Origin: Spirometra erinaceieuropaei
Taxonomy: Eukaryota > Platyhelminthes > Cestoda > Diphyllobothriidea > Diphyllobothriidae
Assembly (NCBI GenBank): GCA_902702965.1
Contig: CACRXP010000089.1
Span: 821,459-885,458, forward strand
Direction: 5' to 3'
Length of the DNA: 64,000 nt
Part shown: one piece after another, positions 10,095 through 23,429 of the stretch
Layout of the letters: each line of letters starts with the position of its first letter
Numbering within the stretch: the first letter of the stretch is position 1
The notes under the pieces: generated by a model
Told to the model about the DNA's origin: nothing
The model's input: the letters and a program-made list of their open reading frames with translations, nothing else
Databases searched by the model: none
Position numbers and translations under genes: made by a program

Positions 10095-13000
10095 ATGTCT
10101 CTCGAATTTAGATATGGCGAAAAGCCAATCGAATTTCAGCTGCAGCCAGACGGGGAGTTCTTTTATCTTGCTTCTGAGGTATATTTTAATTAATTTCCGG
10201 CATGTTGTGTCAGCAGTTTTGTCCTTATAACCCACTTCTATTTCGGCGGTGAATAACGCTGCTTTTTCCGCCACCCCATGCTTTCCCCCTCAACCCTTAG
10301 TGCAATGCTAGCTTTGCATCAAAAATACCTCCCTTGGTTCGCCAAGTCCTTTTTTATTGCATCCTTTTATATGCAATGGCATTGAATATCAAGGCAATCC
10401 AATTGGATTTCCAGAGCCCACACTTCATCTTCATGGACCTGCAACAGGCTACCGGTCTTGCGTTATGCTTCCTTACCGGAAAGTACTAAGTGCGCTGATA
10501 GTCATAGCTTTTAGGGTAGCGAACCGGCGGCCAAACTCGATCCTACTCAGGATAATGAGACGAGCTCCTTTTTACTGTGACCTTTATGGCACCCTTATGT
10601 GGTCCACGATCCCCCTCGAAGAAGTTTCATATGGAATCCACAACCATCGCTTGTGTGACGCATGCAAATGTGACTTCAATTTTGTTGGCCACAGTGCCGA
10701 CGTCCACCTCCAGCCGTCTTGACTATTGTTACTTGCACACCGTTGTTTATGAAGTGACGTAGGTGCCGCGTAATTCTGCGTCACAAATTCATGCAAAGTC
10801 ACCACTGCGCCATCTCAGAGGCAACAGTAGTACAAGCTGTTTGCAGCAGATTTACCCATTGAATTAATAATTGGAAAATCTGGTCGTCGTCGTTCGACCG
10901 TTCTCCCAATACGCTGCATAGGTCGAGTTGTGAGTTCATAATCCCGTCGTACTCACTGGGAGATTTCAGCGCCCGTGTAGACTGATGTCTGACCCTAAAG
11001 GGATGTCCAGCACCTCATGTACCGGTAAATTCAGGCATTGTAGTGGATGCTTTAAAGATCTGAGACGGCGGTCCTGTCTCCTCTGCTGCTGCTTCCGCTC
11101 GAGGTGCACCAGAAGGGTGACAAAGGCGGCGGTCTCGTTCTTGAAGATGTGGTACCTGGGACCCCAGCCTATAAGCACTTTGCATGAATCAGTATCCTAT
11201 CCAGGCTTCAGTTAGTACGGGACGACAGCCGCGGGTGGCATTTGGAAGGATAATCTAGAGGAGGGAAACAGAATCGACGAATGGCAGGCCTGCAATACCT
11301 TGTAAGTGTGTAGGACGGCTTCCGGTGGAGCACGTTAGCTAATATTCAACGAGATATTCTGTGAGGTTGTGGATTATTTTGTGTGACGGAGGCGATCGGC
11401 TGCGCGGCGGGTGGATTGTTTTGACCGAAGAGGGGTGCGGCCAGAATTTCGACAAGGTTGTCTTCGTTCCGTTTAGCATTACTCACAGGACGAAGTTGTT
11501 AAGATGCGCAGGAGGCGACATCAAATTGCCGGGACGTCACTGATGATACTTTGAGCAGTTTGTTTCAGATTATTAGTCTGGTCGTGGAGCTGCTGGTTGG
11601 AAATTTGGTTGTAAGCCTCCTTGTACTACGCAACCACACAACCGCTGTGAGCGCTAATCCAAGTAGTGCTTTGGGCGCGTTTAGTATGCTCTTAAAATTG
11701 GGGGATTAGGTCGTCACGGAGTTGCGCTAATTTCATATTTCCTTCAAGCTTGCAACAGCCGCTTTGTTCGTTTTCATCCGTGCCTTTAACCTTTTTTGAG
11801 TCACATTATGCTCGTAAACCACCCATATGTTTTCCGCGAGAAGGTGAAATGTCTGCTCGGAGTCGTTCCGAGCCCGGTTCTGCCACAACCTTTGCCTTCC
11901 GCCAGCACTGTTGCATGCGCTGCGCTTAAATTTTGCGAGTTGCCCACCTTGGCGCTGCTACAAACACCTAGCGATATGTGCGTCAGTCCACTTTTTGAAG
12001 GCCTCGATGTGCCAATACAGCCTCTATTCGACAACCATTTGTGTTATAGTATACGGTCAAGCGAAGATGGGCCTCCAAGAAAGCAAACTTATGCGGCACG
12101 GATCTGGACAGCTTGACCCATTCTCTTCTTCAACGATGTAGAACCGCTTCCAGGCCTTAACGAACTGTGTCAACCCAGGTTTATAATAGGTCCCCACATC
12201 GACACTTCCAGGTGGGCAACGGTGCCCGATCAGAAAAAGCAGCAGTGACCATAGAAGTCGAACGGCGGAAGACGTTTCCAAACCACCTCAGTCCTCTTTT
12301 TTGGATGGTCTGAGACACTTAGGATGTTGTCGCAGTAAGTGCAGACCGGCTCATTCAGAACGAAGTCGGCGTACTTAAGTCGAAGGATGGTCCTCAGACA
12401 GCAGTGGTTAGACACCTCCGGTATCTATTCATTTTCAACACAGCCCAGCATTCATAGCCTTATAGAACTGACGACACGTGCAAATCTTTATGAACATGGA
12501 GATTTCGCGTGCAGTCCACCGCTACTTTCCAAGGATTGTATAAACCCTGTGAGCAACGTTAATTCGGGCAACGATGCCGACCTTACTCTATTCATTTGGC
12601 AGCGGCCTCACCCGGAGGTATTTAAAGCTGCCCACTCCTCCAAACCGGCCGCAAGTAATCCCGAGATGTCTTCTCTTGGTCAAGGAAGTAGCTTGAAAAC
12701 ATTTTGGTCACCTCAGCGTCTATAGATAAACCGACGGATTTTATAACTTCATTCACCACGAACTGTAGATCACCAAAGTGCGCGCCTAACAAGGCGGTAT
12801 CGTCAGCGTAGTTGGGATCAGTCAACCGACGTCCGTCTGCAAACATAACACTGACAAAATTGTGTAAGGCTCTTCCGATAACCCGGTCAATGGCGTAGTT
12901 GAATGAACTAGACGACAGGTACAACCTTGTCGGACGCCAGATCATATATCGAACTGTTGGGACAGATGGCCGCGGACAAAACTCGTTCAGTGGCGAAGCG

Positions 13001-16000
13001 ATAGTAGGCCTTGATCATAGCGATGATTTTTGCCAGCAAACCATCCAGCTCCGTTATCCGCCACAGTCATTCACGCTGAACAGAATCAAATGCGGCGAAG
13101 TCAGCGAAGCAGACAGCCGTTGGTTGCTGGTAGCCATGGCGGGATTCAAGAATGCGCTGCTGTGTGAATATTTGACCCGCTCATCCACGTCCAGCCCGGC
13201 AGCCGGCTTGGTTGGATCTCGTCCTAATCACGCGCACCTTAAAATGACCTGGGAAGAACAACAGCGAAGATCTTCGCAGCAAAATCGGTGAAGATTACGC
13301 CACGGTAGTTCTCATACTCCGTCTCGTCTTTCTTCTCGAGGACAATTATAGGGATGCCTGAGTCCAGTCATCATGAGCGACCTCATTTCCTTACGCTTGC
13401 TCAACCAACTCATGAAGACAGAGTGCCGACATAAACAAGGCAACTTTGATTTCAGTTTGAATACCATCCTCTCCGGGCGCCTTGTTGTTGTGCAGACTGT
13501 ATTACACTAGCAACTTCCGCCTCAGGGAGGCCAAATGACGCTGCATAGGCTGGAGAGGGATGAAACTCCGCTGCAGAGGAGAGCGAAGGTGTGGTGGATT
13601 GATCATTAAGGTTGAGAAAGTGCTCAAAGTGCTCACACCGGCGATCGACCTTGACCGATTTGTTAACGATAAAGTCGCCATTCAGATCGCGAACAAATTC
13701 ACTCAGAACGGAGGGCCTACCACTAACCTGGCAGATAATTTTGTAGAGGTTTCGACTGTCGTCAGCGCTTGAGGTCTGTCCCATGCAGGTTGCCGCTTTA
13801 GTCCAGTATTTTTGCTGCTCGTCCTTGACCGACTTTGTCATTTCCCGTAGTTAGCAGAAGGAATCATTGTTGCAGAGCTGTTGCTCGAGCTGTCTGGGCA
13901 GGCAACTGTAGGGCTCAGAAGAAGAAGCAATCACTGGCACTGCATTCTGAAAGTCGCCTACTCGTTTATACCAACAATTTGAAGGTTTCTTCCGCTGATT
14001 CAGTCACTGCAGAGCCGTTGTGTAAATCCAGGAATTTTCTCAACTCCCCCATAAACTGATAACTTCAATTATTACCATTGGTTACTGTCTTCTCTGTCAA
14101 CTCCAGTCGTAAAACGGAACCGAATTTATGTGCTAATGGCTTTGGTGATGCTAGTTTGTCGAAGTCCTGTGAAATTTAGGCGTCTGATACTTGGCACTTT
14201 GGGTGCAGATGAGAGGCGAACTTACAGGCTTGTGGACAGGAATATGATCCAACCCATGGGCGTTATCAGTTTCGGCACAACGCACTGATTTACTGTCGTG
14301 AACCCAGTTGCGAATCCTTAAACCAATTAGAATGTGGTTGATCTGACTGGTCGTACGACCGTCGCTGAAGGCACATTTTGCTGATAAACAGTCGGTCCTT
14401 GTCAGCAGTATTTGGTATTTCCTCCCCATTGTCGCATTGAGAGAGGAGTCCAAAGCGGTCAGTAGGATAACTGTCTGAAGAGTCATCGGGTCCCGTCCGG
14501 CTATTCCAGTCTCCAGCAACATTTAGCAGATCAGGTCGACGGGAAGGTTTGATTATGACGCTGTTCGGCAACTTATGTTTTTAAGTGCACTCAGACGATA
14601 TAGATATTCATAAAGTGCCCCTTATGTCGTACGCAAGCCGTCCGGTCATTGACTGGTTCCTATGCAAGTATTGTGCGGTTCGTTTGTTGCTAAGGCGTCC
14701 GTCATAGTGTCTACCAGAAAAGTCGCGTGGGAAGCTGTGATACTGCGTGTAGTGGAAGTTGTCTTCAGGGATCTATATTCTTCGAGCGCCTGAGTCTAGG
14801 ATTCGGACTTCAGGCGGACAACAGACATCCACGTTGTGCTGATGGCTGTGTGCCGTCAAACTGGGTAGCAGGATCCAGGTATTTTCGCACATGCCAGTAT
14901 CCTATACCACGAGTCTAGTTCGCATACTATTTTGTCCGTACCACTGGATCCGGACTGCGGTGTGTCGGTTCCCGCGGGCGCCGTAGCACGAGTAGTAGCA
15001 GAGTAGTCGGACATTTTCACGAGGTATCTTGAAGATTTCCAGTGTAGATGGATCTCCAACAGCCGCTTGGATTGTTTCTCTCCTGTAGCTCTTTGGCTGA
15101 AGAACTTAACCATGGGGCAGTAGTGGATAGCGGTTACCGGTCGGCATGACTCAATGCCATCATCGGGCATTGGAACATCTTTAAGAATAGCCGCACCCGA
15201 CCTTAGCCCTCGTGCCCTAGTCTCATTACTGCTGCTGTTTTGCTACTGCTTATTCCCCACACTGGAGAGATAGGTTATTTTGTAGATAACTGCCTCTAGA
15301 TGCCGTCACACGTCGCCACCTGTGGACGCACTCCATGACTGACAGTTAGCCTAGGGAGTAACTTGTCTTATGCGAAGTAAACATCGTTATTTGCTCATTT
15401 CACTCCTGGTTACTGTTGGAAGTACAGAAAGTTTCGTGTAATTCTGTGTTTCCTTGTTATATCAAGACTGGGTTTGGTTTCACGCAGTAAAAAACCAAAT
15501 ATTCGTGCTGCCACTTGTTTATACGTCATCTTTGCACGCCGGATCTCGCCGGTTATCGTACGTAACTACTCGTTTTTGCCCATTCGCAGGGGAACCATCA
15601 CATACTTTCTGGTATGCATACTTTCTGGCTGCACTCCTCCATCGTATTTGGTGGTCATCCAGCCCTTTTTGCAGAAGTGTTTCCCTTGTTAAGTCATGCT
15701 ATTGTTACCAAAATATCTGGGCAGTTCCACTATCCTTTAAAGTGCCAGATAACTTCGCTCCGTAGTTTTATATATCTAAGTTCAGCTGTCTTCGTTGCAC
15801 GTCTGATTCCGTTACTCGATTTGCAGGTCGGCCGCTATATGCGCCTTTTCCGAGGGGAACTTTTAAAGAAGTACCCAAATCTCTGGAAAAGCCTGGCTAC
15901 CCCCGAAGAACGCGAGAAATTGATTGCCATGGGTGAGGTTTTCTAGCATCCTTATGTATTCGTTTCATTTTGTTTTTTACCAGTGCTTTTTCGAGGCGCT

Positions 16001-19000
16001 CAATAAAACCTCTTTCGCCAGTAATTCTCGATTTTAAATTAAGTATCAAGAAATTGGCTTTTCTGTCTGGGCTCCATACTTTAAGTAAATCCTCAAACTC
16101 AGCTGGAAAATTGCATATCTACACCTGCTGAAACATCAGGTTTCTGTGCCAAAATGCGGCCAGTCATGTTCCCAATGCAGGAACTAATTAGAAGCCCCAG
16201 CACGTAACTTCATAGGGGTGCATGATGCGATTGTGAAGGGTCTAGCTAGTGATTTGGTCTCCAGTTTTCCTTGTGCTTTTGGCGTAACTGCATGCTTCAA
16301 AGCAGGCATTGTAATTTCGTCCAGACGCCTAGCACCATGCATTACTAAATTTGCACGATAAATGTCTGCTTTGTAGGACTGGCCACGCCAATTACTGCAA
16401 TAAATGCCACTCTTTTGCGAGCCTACGAGGTTGACGAACTCATCGCCGGCAGTGAAGAACGTTTTAAGTCATTTGAGGTAGGTCTTGCAAGTGATTCTTC
16501 TGTTTGACATATTTTAGTCCGACTTTGAATTATTTCATACAAACTTTCTTAGGGTCCCGGGACAGCCATGATGGGACATATCTCTCAATCTACGGGTAAC
16601 AATGGTTCAATTACTCGTGCTGGGTCGGGAAACCTTTCGGGTATGGGCTCGTCTGCAGGAGGACCGGCTTCCGGCGCCGCCATGACATTTTCCGGGAACA
16701 GTCTAATCTCCGATGTTTCTTTGGGTAGTGGTTCCACGCCGTTAAAAAATTCCAAACGCGAGTCCGGCCGTTGGGTGAGCTCGGTTCCCAACACTTCATT
16801 TCACCTGGACTCGGTCCCATGCCCTACCCCAATCGGCAGATCTCGTCCCCGTTAGTTCCACACTTCCTATTGTCTTCGGTCACCATGCGTCATTATCTGA
16901 CTGTCCGTGTCTTTGGCTACTTTAGACAAACAAAGCAGCAAAGTATCCAACTTTCCAATCTGCCTCGATGACTCAGACCCCGTGGCTTATCACGAGAATG
17001 CAATACAACCTGAGCACCTCGTGCCTATTCGTCTGGACATTGAGTTTGATGGCGTGAAACTGCGGGACTGCTTCACTTGGAATCGATACGAGCAAATGAT
17101 AACGCCAGAGCAGTTTGCCGAAATACTCTGCGACGACTTAGACTTAAATCCTATCTCCTTCGTTCCTGCTATCGCACAGGCCATCCGACAACAGGTGAGA
17201 CTGACTGCAATTTCCTATTTTTCTGACAGACATGACTTGTTGCAAACTTAGCAATCCTCGGTTGCAGAGGTCAAGGTTGCTGAACTTGAATTGGTGGTTC
17301 CACTTTTTGCAGCAGTTGGTGTCAAAGCGGGCGGGTAGTTTTGAATGCGGCGTTTACTGGTCCCAGGTTGAGGCAACGCCCGATTAAACCCGGCAATTTT
17401 GTGATGTTTTCTTTATAGCCTTCCTAGGCTTCATGACTTAAAAAATTGTTTTTTCAAGCTTAGGGCCTTCGATAAAATCCGCAACAATCACCTTCTTCCA
17501 GTGCATCACGTGGAAAGACAGACTGAATCTTGATAACCAGCCTCGGATCACTAGCAGATTCGGCTGACTGGGAATACATTGCACAAACCCATAGTCTCTC
17601 CGCCGCTGGCGGTAGATTCTGCATGTACATGTAGTTTCCATCTAAGAGTCCACTAAACCCGGTAGTTGAACTGACTGTACCACTAACTTGAATCCCTGTT
17701 ATTCATAATGTCGTGTCAGACTGCGGCTGTACCGCATTTTCATGCTACACGTCATAGTCGCAGTTCACGCAGTTCGGATAAGTAGCGCTCGACTGCTGTT
17801 GTTACGTGACGCCCATCGATGTTTTCTAGTCTACCCCTTTACCATTATTTCACTTTCAAGAGCGGTTGCATAGTGACGGGAATAAGTAGTCATCAGGAGT
17901 CATTGGAATAAGATCCAACGTAGGCTGAGGAAGCATTACCTGGACAGGGCATCTCTGCTACTCAACTGCCAATCCCAATTCCTCATACCCTTTGTTTTCT
18001 AAGCGCCATCTTATTGCCGGGACACGATTGGTGGGTAGTAAAATTCCCCTCAGTGTAATCCAATCGGGACGTAAGTTATCACTGCCCACCGGGACACTTT
18101 TTAGTTGTAATCGTCGGCGACGAGAGAACCTTTAGGGCTATTTCCTCCAAGTACCCTACTCATGTGGCAGCTTTCATGTTTTTGATGTCCCCATCCCTCC
18201 TCCTCCCACGAAACAGAGCCTTCTACTCTGTGTAATTTACCGGAATATATGAGTGTTCCGCCCGTTTCTTTCTTACAGGTCGAAGCCCATTCGGTGGAAA
18301 ATATTCTTGTCGGACAGACTGATACCCGGGTCATAATCCGACTGAACATTCACGTGGGCAATCTGTCGCTTGTGGACCAGTTTGAGTGGGATCTTTCGGA
18401 GCCTGCAAACTCACCAGAGCTGTTTGCCGCGCGCCTCTGTGCTGAACTTGGGTTGGGTGGCGAATTTGTGACCGCCGTCGCCTACAGCATCCGAGGACAG
18501 CTAGCCTGGCACCAGCGTCTATATGCTTTCACGTGAGTTACATTTCTGACTCGACGTGTTTTCTCCCGCCTGAAGGACGCGGGATTGTTGCCAGACCAGA
18601 CGTTCTCAATCCGACGGCTATCTGAAGGGCAGATGACACTTCCTACGTTTAAGGCATAGTCAATGTCCGAGGCGAAAGGACCCTGTCCCGCCGGCAAGTA
18701 CATGTGGCCTGGAGTACTTGGCTGAAACCGCAGCTATGCTATTTTTAAAGAATTGGGGGAAAAGAAGGCCTTCTCCCACCCCATGTCCAAACACCCGATC
18801 TTATGAGGCACGCCATCAGCCGCTAGGACATCCCTGATAATAGCTCCCTCAACTGGCTCTGATGGTTCATCAACAACGAGAAGTAGGTTGTAATCTGTCG
18901 ATGCGGCCCTTGCCACCGTAGCCGTTTCGCTCTTTTTGCGTCAGTTCGTCCCTGGGAACGCTGACTAATCGTCCAGTAGTTTTCCCACTCAAAGTTGCCT

Positions 19001-22000
19001 TACCTTTTTCCTTTAGGTCACTGCAGTCACTGACCCGCCGGGTCAGTCAAAAATTAAATCTGCGAACAATCATACCATGTCCGGTGCTGCATTACCCTTC
19101 AGACTCAAACAACACGTAGACAGCAAATTCTGCGTTTTTAACTGCTCCTCCCGACACCATCGGTCCTGATGAAGTTCCGTTAGAGCACTAGACTGATGGC
19201 CCTTCAGTCCAAAAATCCTATTACGCCGTGATTCACTGGACGTTGGCTGTCCAGCCAACCTCTCTACTGACACCACCTCTGCGAAGCTCGCCGACTCCCT
19301 TCGTTGTCATCGCTTGAATTAATCTAACCCGGCTAAGTGACCATGACTTCTCGTACAGCCCTCAACTGCCACGCGTTCTCACCTTAGCTGTTTAGAGCGT
19401 GTGTCGACCTGATCCTTGCCGTCTTGTGGTCTGTGCGCGCTGTTTCAGCTAGTATTAAGGGGCTATTCTGGACACAGATGTTGACGGCACAAACCTCGGT
19501 AGCACAGTCTAGCCAGCCGAACCGTTTTTCCAACGAAAATATAAACCCATGTACGAAGCCCAGCTCGCAGTTGCATTGATTATTGCAAGACTAGTCGACA
19601 AATGTACTCGAATCCTTATTTTATAATTTTTTACATGCCATCTCTGCAGGGAATCTCCGCTACCGACGGTGGACGTAGTGTTCCGAAGCCCTAACGAGGC
19701 AGATCAATGGAGCCCCGTGGTGGAGGTGCTAACTGATGCTGAAATGGAAAAGAAGATTCGCGACCAAGACAGAAACACACGGTAAGTTTCGTCATGGCAA
19801 ACTTACTGTGAAGTTCTGTCCATAGTTTAGACTTGAGGGGCTGAAGTTTGCGAGGAGCTCTGACCGTTTGCGCGGCGGACGTGTCTATCGTTGAAGGATA
19901 ATACGTACGCCCGGTCGGTACTGATACCTAACCCACAAACCCCGCCGGATACATCTAAGAGGCTTCAGGAATCACTATCCATCTAAATTTCAGCGATTGA
20001 AGTCATTGTATTCGTATAGAACAATCTCTTGAATCTCCCTTTAGCTGTCAGCGCATTCGACGAAGCATGTTTATCGCAGCACTAGCCGAAATTCTGAAAC
20101 TGACCATTTTCGAAATATCCCCGCTTCCCTGGTAAAATTGCCGGTTCAGGCGAGTGTAATCACGTATACACCGGCCAGATGACCAGTGACTGACGTCCAC
20201 AGACGAGTCCAGTGGTCAACACTGAGGCATTCACTATCACTCGTAATCCGTAAGTGGAAGAATTCGAAAAGCTAGCGGAACTAGATCCACTTTGCTATAC
20301 AGCTGGATCTTCGCCCTATGTTAATGCGGGGGAATGACTCTGTGAGCGACAGCAATTCTGCGTTTAACGTGAAACATTTGTCCCCAAACCTCATGCCTCC
20401 GATTTAAAAGCCAGCAGCTGAGGTTGTCAAGTGATTTGGCTTCGTACTGCAGCTCCGATCAAAGATGTCCGTTAATGGCCATCATTCAAACTCAACGCGT
20501 GAAGCAGCCCGGATATTATTCACATGTAGACTCCAGTGACGACTGGCGCAGCCAACCAACAGTTCTCACACAGCCCACGAAACCTCACTTGGGAAGACGG
20601 AAAGAGTAGGCCTCAATACTCTGCATCATCCCAAAAGTAAGGCTTATTCACCATGTTATTGGCACGTCTTTTGCGCCGATTGACTCACCTCTTCATGAGA
20701 ATGAGGACTATTAACAATTAGGCGCGGGTTGAATGCTGGCAGAAGCTTTTCGAGCGCCGTTGCGCCCTCGACGACAAACCTACCACTGCTTTTCTAGGTG
20801 CAACATCTCGCCCTTCTTCGGCCTCTGCAGCAGCGTGACCCCCTTCTCAAATAAAACCTCATTGAGACTGTTAGATACAACATCCTCACGGGAGCCAGTA
20901 TATCTTGTCGACGCCGGTGAACTCTAACTAGACAATTTTTGCGATGCGATCGTCCCCGGTAATTAGGCTTTGGTCATGCCAGTTTGTTTTCAGAGGAGAT
21001 AAGGCAGTGAGAGAACTACCGAGTCATGAGTACTGCCGAATGTGTCCTAAACCTCATTGCCGTCGTCTTTCTAAGGCGACTTAAAACTGGTCAAGAAGCG
21101 GGACCCAACCAGACCGAGTTCCTGACTGCACGTGCAATTTCTCAGCTCCAAGCCACTCCCAACCAATTAATTTTAACTTTGTCGTTCGAGAAAGTTACAT
21201 CTTATTGTCCGCCCTGTTTAGCTATGCCGCTGACTAGGTCTTACTAGTACCAAGCCATGATGACTTGCATAACGTAGTAGTCGCTAAACAGACCAGTCCC
21301 CACACCAGTGCTCCACTTCTGACCAGGAGGCACCTCCGGATTAGCGACTGTCAGCTTGAATAAATACAGCCTTACGTAAATCGGATCCAAGTTGCAGCTA
21401 GACTGACAAGGCAGGGAAGAGACCGCCTCCAGAAACGCCTATAGACGTGCCGCCACGTCTCGAAATCCACCCGTCCGATATGTCCCCCCGTACGGTCGAA
21501 ATGCTTGGCTGTACGAGCGAAGCGCGAGCAAAAGTTCAGTCTTTGATCATCCTTAGCTGAAAACGACCTTTAGGGTGATATGCGTTGGCTTAGCCTAAAA
21601 TGGTAGTTCGAGCTCACTGCAACAAGATACCAGGATTCCCTCGGGCCATCCAGTAAGTCGGCTGAGGTGATTTGGCCACGATCTTCGTTACAGGTCAGTG
21701 CTGCTACCCTAGATTCGACGTAGCTCCCTAAGCGGTGTATGCGACCGGCCCAAAGACTGGCTCAACACGGTCTGTAAAGACATGCAGGTGTTTCTTCGGC
21801 CTCCGGTATTCGTTAGAAATGATGGCGGCTTGAACACTCAGATCTGCCGCATATGATCGTAGCGAATTGAGATGTATTATCCGCTGCACCATTATGGTTA
21901 GTTAACTAAGTTACGGCCGTATCAAGTAAAGGATGGCCAATAAGTTGCTTGACTGCTTCAAACACCAATAAGTTTTCTACCATCGTTCTTTCAAGACGGA

Positions 22001-23246
22001 AAATACTTTCCCTGCAAGTGTGAAAACAGTCGAATTCCACCTTAAAAATTGTCGCTTTATTTTTCTAATGCAGACAGCATAAACGCGTTATTCCCGTGTC
22101 ACACACATATGTCCAAATATTTACTGAAACAAGGGTCTGTCTACAATTTGTCACCAGCCGAGAAAACACAACTAGTTCGTACGCAGGTGAAGGCAAATGT
22201 GTGCAGCTGAGTCTTCAGAAAAAGCCTGGAACTTCCACATTGAGACGTCCTTACGAACGCCAAATCTCACGAACCTCGTTGCAGCGCATAAAGCACATTT
22301 GCACATCCACATAAGGCGTAGTTGGTACATGATTATCAGCAACGACCGAACTATGCAATGGAAGATGAGGCTAATTTCCGATTTAATGACCCTGTAAACA
22401 AGCAGAATACCAGAGCATGGATAATAGGAGGCTCGCCCATCAAAATGAACTGTAGCCCACAAGATCTATCGCACTTCAGCATCTGAAAGGGTAATCTGAC
22501 CTTATTTATGCAAGACGGCTAGGATGACCGGCGACCAATATCTAGCAATGCTGTGAAAATGTGTGCACCATATTGCAGACATCAATCCAGGTTTCAGGCA
22601 GTCTTAAAGTTTGCCTGCTTGACGGTGTCAGACGTTCTTTTTGGAGGCTGTTTGAACGTTCGAGTATATATTAAGGACTGTATTGGCCGATGCGTAATGA
22701 GTCCGTATTTGTGAAGCGCAAAATGAGGGTCACATACTTGACACCGGTTTTCGTACACGGTAAGAAAATTCCGTCTTGTACGGAAGATTAACAACTATGG
22801 AATTTATCATACTTTAAATGGCGAAGCGACTTAAGGACTAACCGTGCTGCTAAGTAAAAGTGCTAAACCACCACATAACGTCAAGTCAGCGTTATTGTGC
22901 GCACTCTAGGCTGCTTATAGAAACTACTTCGGCACTTGGTAAAAATAGTTTGGTGAGAATACCATATAGGGCCTGTCAATGGCTCGAAGTGGTCCAGTCG
23001 TTTGTAACAAATAACGATATAAACTTCCAGCAGAGCATGGAGTCCACCATTTTTGTCTTGTTTTTTTCGTTTTTCCCATTTTTATGTTACACCATTATCA
23101 AAGACTTACGCACCCATACGAAAATATTTTGCTCACTGGCCCCTGTCAGTCAACCTCAGGCCAGCTCGTTCTTGTGGGATTTTCACAGCGCTATCTTTTT
23201 TTGTAGCCGAATGAGACGCCTGGCAAACACACAACCAAACTGGTGA
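10095..23246 (+). CDS. SMARCB1: SNF5/SMARCB1 orthologue, SWI/SNF chromatin-remodelling subunit (8 exons)
   Basis: Exons: 10095-10178, 15827-15932, 16377-16477, 16553-16850, 16926-17194, 18279-18532, 19650-19781, 23207-23246 (stop included). All introns are GT..AG, and the spliced length of 1284 nt gives 427 residues with consistent phases. Residues 1-97 form the N-terminal winged-helix region ([15 protein letters not shown], then [18 protein letters not shown]). Residues about 98-150 are a Gly/Ser/Thr-rich insert that looks longer than in vertebrates, where the protein has 385 residues. Repeat 1 is at about 228-287 ([12 protein letters not shown]) and repeat 2 at about 303-364 ([20 protein letters not shown]). 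The C terminus (396-427, [20 protein letters not shown]) is the basic helix that contacts the nucleosome acidic patch in the human protein. It acts in the nucleus as a core subunit of BAF/PBAF-type remodellers. It is convergent with TRAPPC5. Confidence 0.96.
10179..12055 (-). other. SNF5 intron 1, left part: unassigned decayed coding-like sequence
   Basis: The intron starts GTATAT. On the minus strand there are open stretches with coding-like composition, for example 10966-11178 ([20 protein letters not shown]) and 11770-11850, but stops interrupt them and no family was recognised. They may be an ORF1 or 3' region of the LINE just to the right, or another element. Confidence 0.35.
12057..15175 (-). 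pseudogene. LINE with endonuclease and reverse transcriptase (family B), decayed, in SNF5 intron 1
   Basis: Going 5' to 3' on the minus strand: the endonuclease remains at about 15170-14150 include [17 protein letters not shown] near 14500 (catalytic D-W-N), FQHR-like and Q-I-N-H-I-L-I, then H-G-L-D-H near 14240. A pre-polymerase segment is at 13841-13452 ([14 protein letters not shown]). The reverse transcriptase at 12945-12622 has the intact catalytic box [16 protein letters not shown]. The thumb is at 12415-12230 ([14 protein letters not shown], then FADFV). The C-terminal part runs to about 12057. Frames change several times, so it is dead, yet the YADD box survives. This is a different LINE from family A. 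It lies antisense to SNF5. Confidence 0.85.
15176..15826 (+). other. SNF5 intron 1, right end
   Basis: No feature was recognised. It ends at the acceptor 'ttactcgatttgcag' before 15827. Confidence 0.7.
17195..18278 (+). other. SNF5 intron 5
   Basis: This 1.08-kb GT..AG intron (gtgaga ... tttctttcttacag) shows no recognised repeat or coding relic. Confidence 0.8.
18533..19649 (+). other. SNF5 intron 6
   Basis: This 1.12-kb intron (gtgagt ... catctctgcag) has short open stretches on both strands without recognisable family. Confidence 0.8.
19782..23206 (+). other. SNF5 intron 7 (3.4 kb)
   Basis: This large intron (gtaagt ... ctatctttttttgtag) lies before the tiny 40-nt last exon. It holds GC-richer patches at 20.4-21.8 kb that look like eroded transposon DNA, but no motif could be named. 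Confidence 0.75.
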
Positions 23247-23429
23247 GCGGAGGGCATCAGGCCGTCGCGTAATTCGCAGCCTATCCTTTTCCATCATTCT
23301 TGCTCTATAACCATTTGTCCATAATTTTTGTATAATCGCATAGTAACAAAAAGCCAGTCTTTTGCTTTAAAAGGATGGTTGAGTGGTATGTACCGGGGGC
23401 AGGGGGCGGAGGAGGAGGAGGAGAGGGGC
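23247..23429. other. Spacer between convergent SNF5 and TRAPPC5 stop codons
   Basis: These 183 bp must hold both 3' ends. No canonical AATAAA is seen on either strand in the spacer; 'tataat' and 'attata' variants occur near 23325-23335. A (GGA)n run at 23400-23425 lies just after the TRAPPC5 stop on its strand. Confidence 0.6.

Noticed and set aside
15614..15946. Separate 110-codon gene
   Set aside because: Only 15827-15932 is coding (SNF5 exon 2); the rest is intron 1 sequence that happens to be open.
16907..17251. Separate small gene starting at 16907
   Set aside because: It is SNF5 exon 5 read with intron on both sides; the acceptor at 16925/16926 and donor at 17194/17195 explain it.
20733..20927. 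Retrotransposon RNase H fragment in SNF5 intron 7
   Set aside because: Some residues looked familiar but no conserved motif could be placed on either strand.
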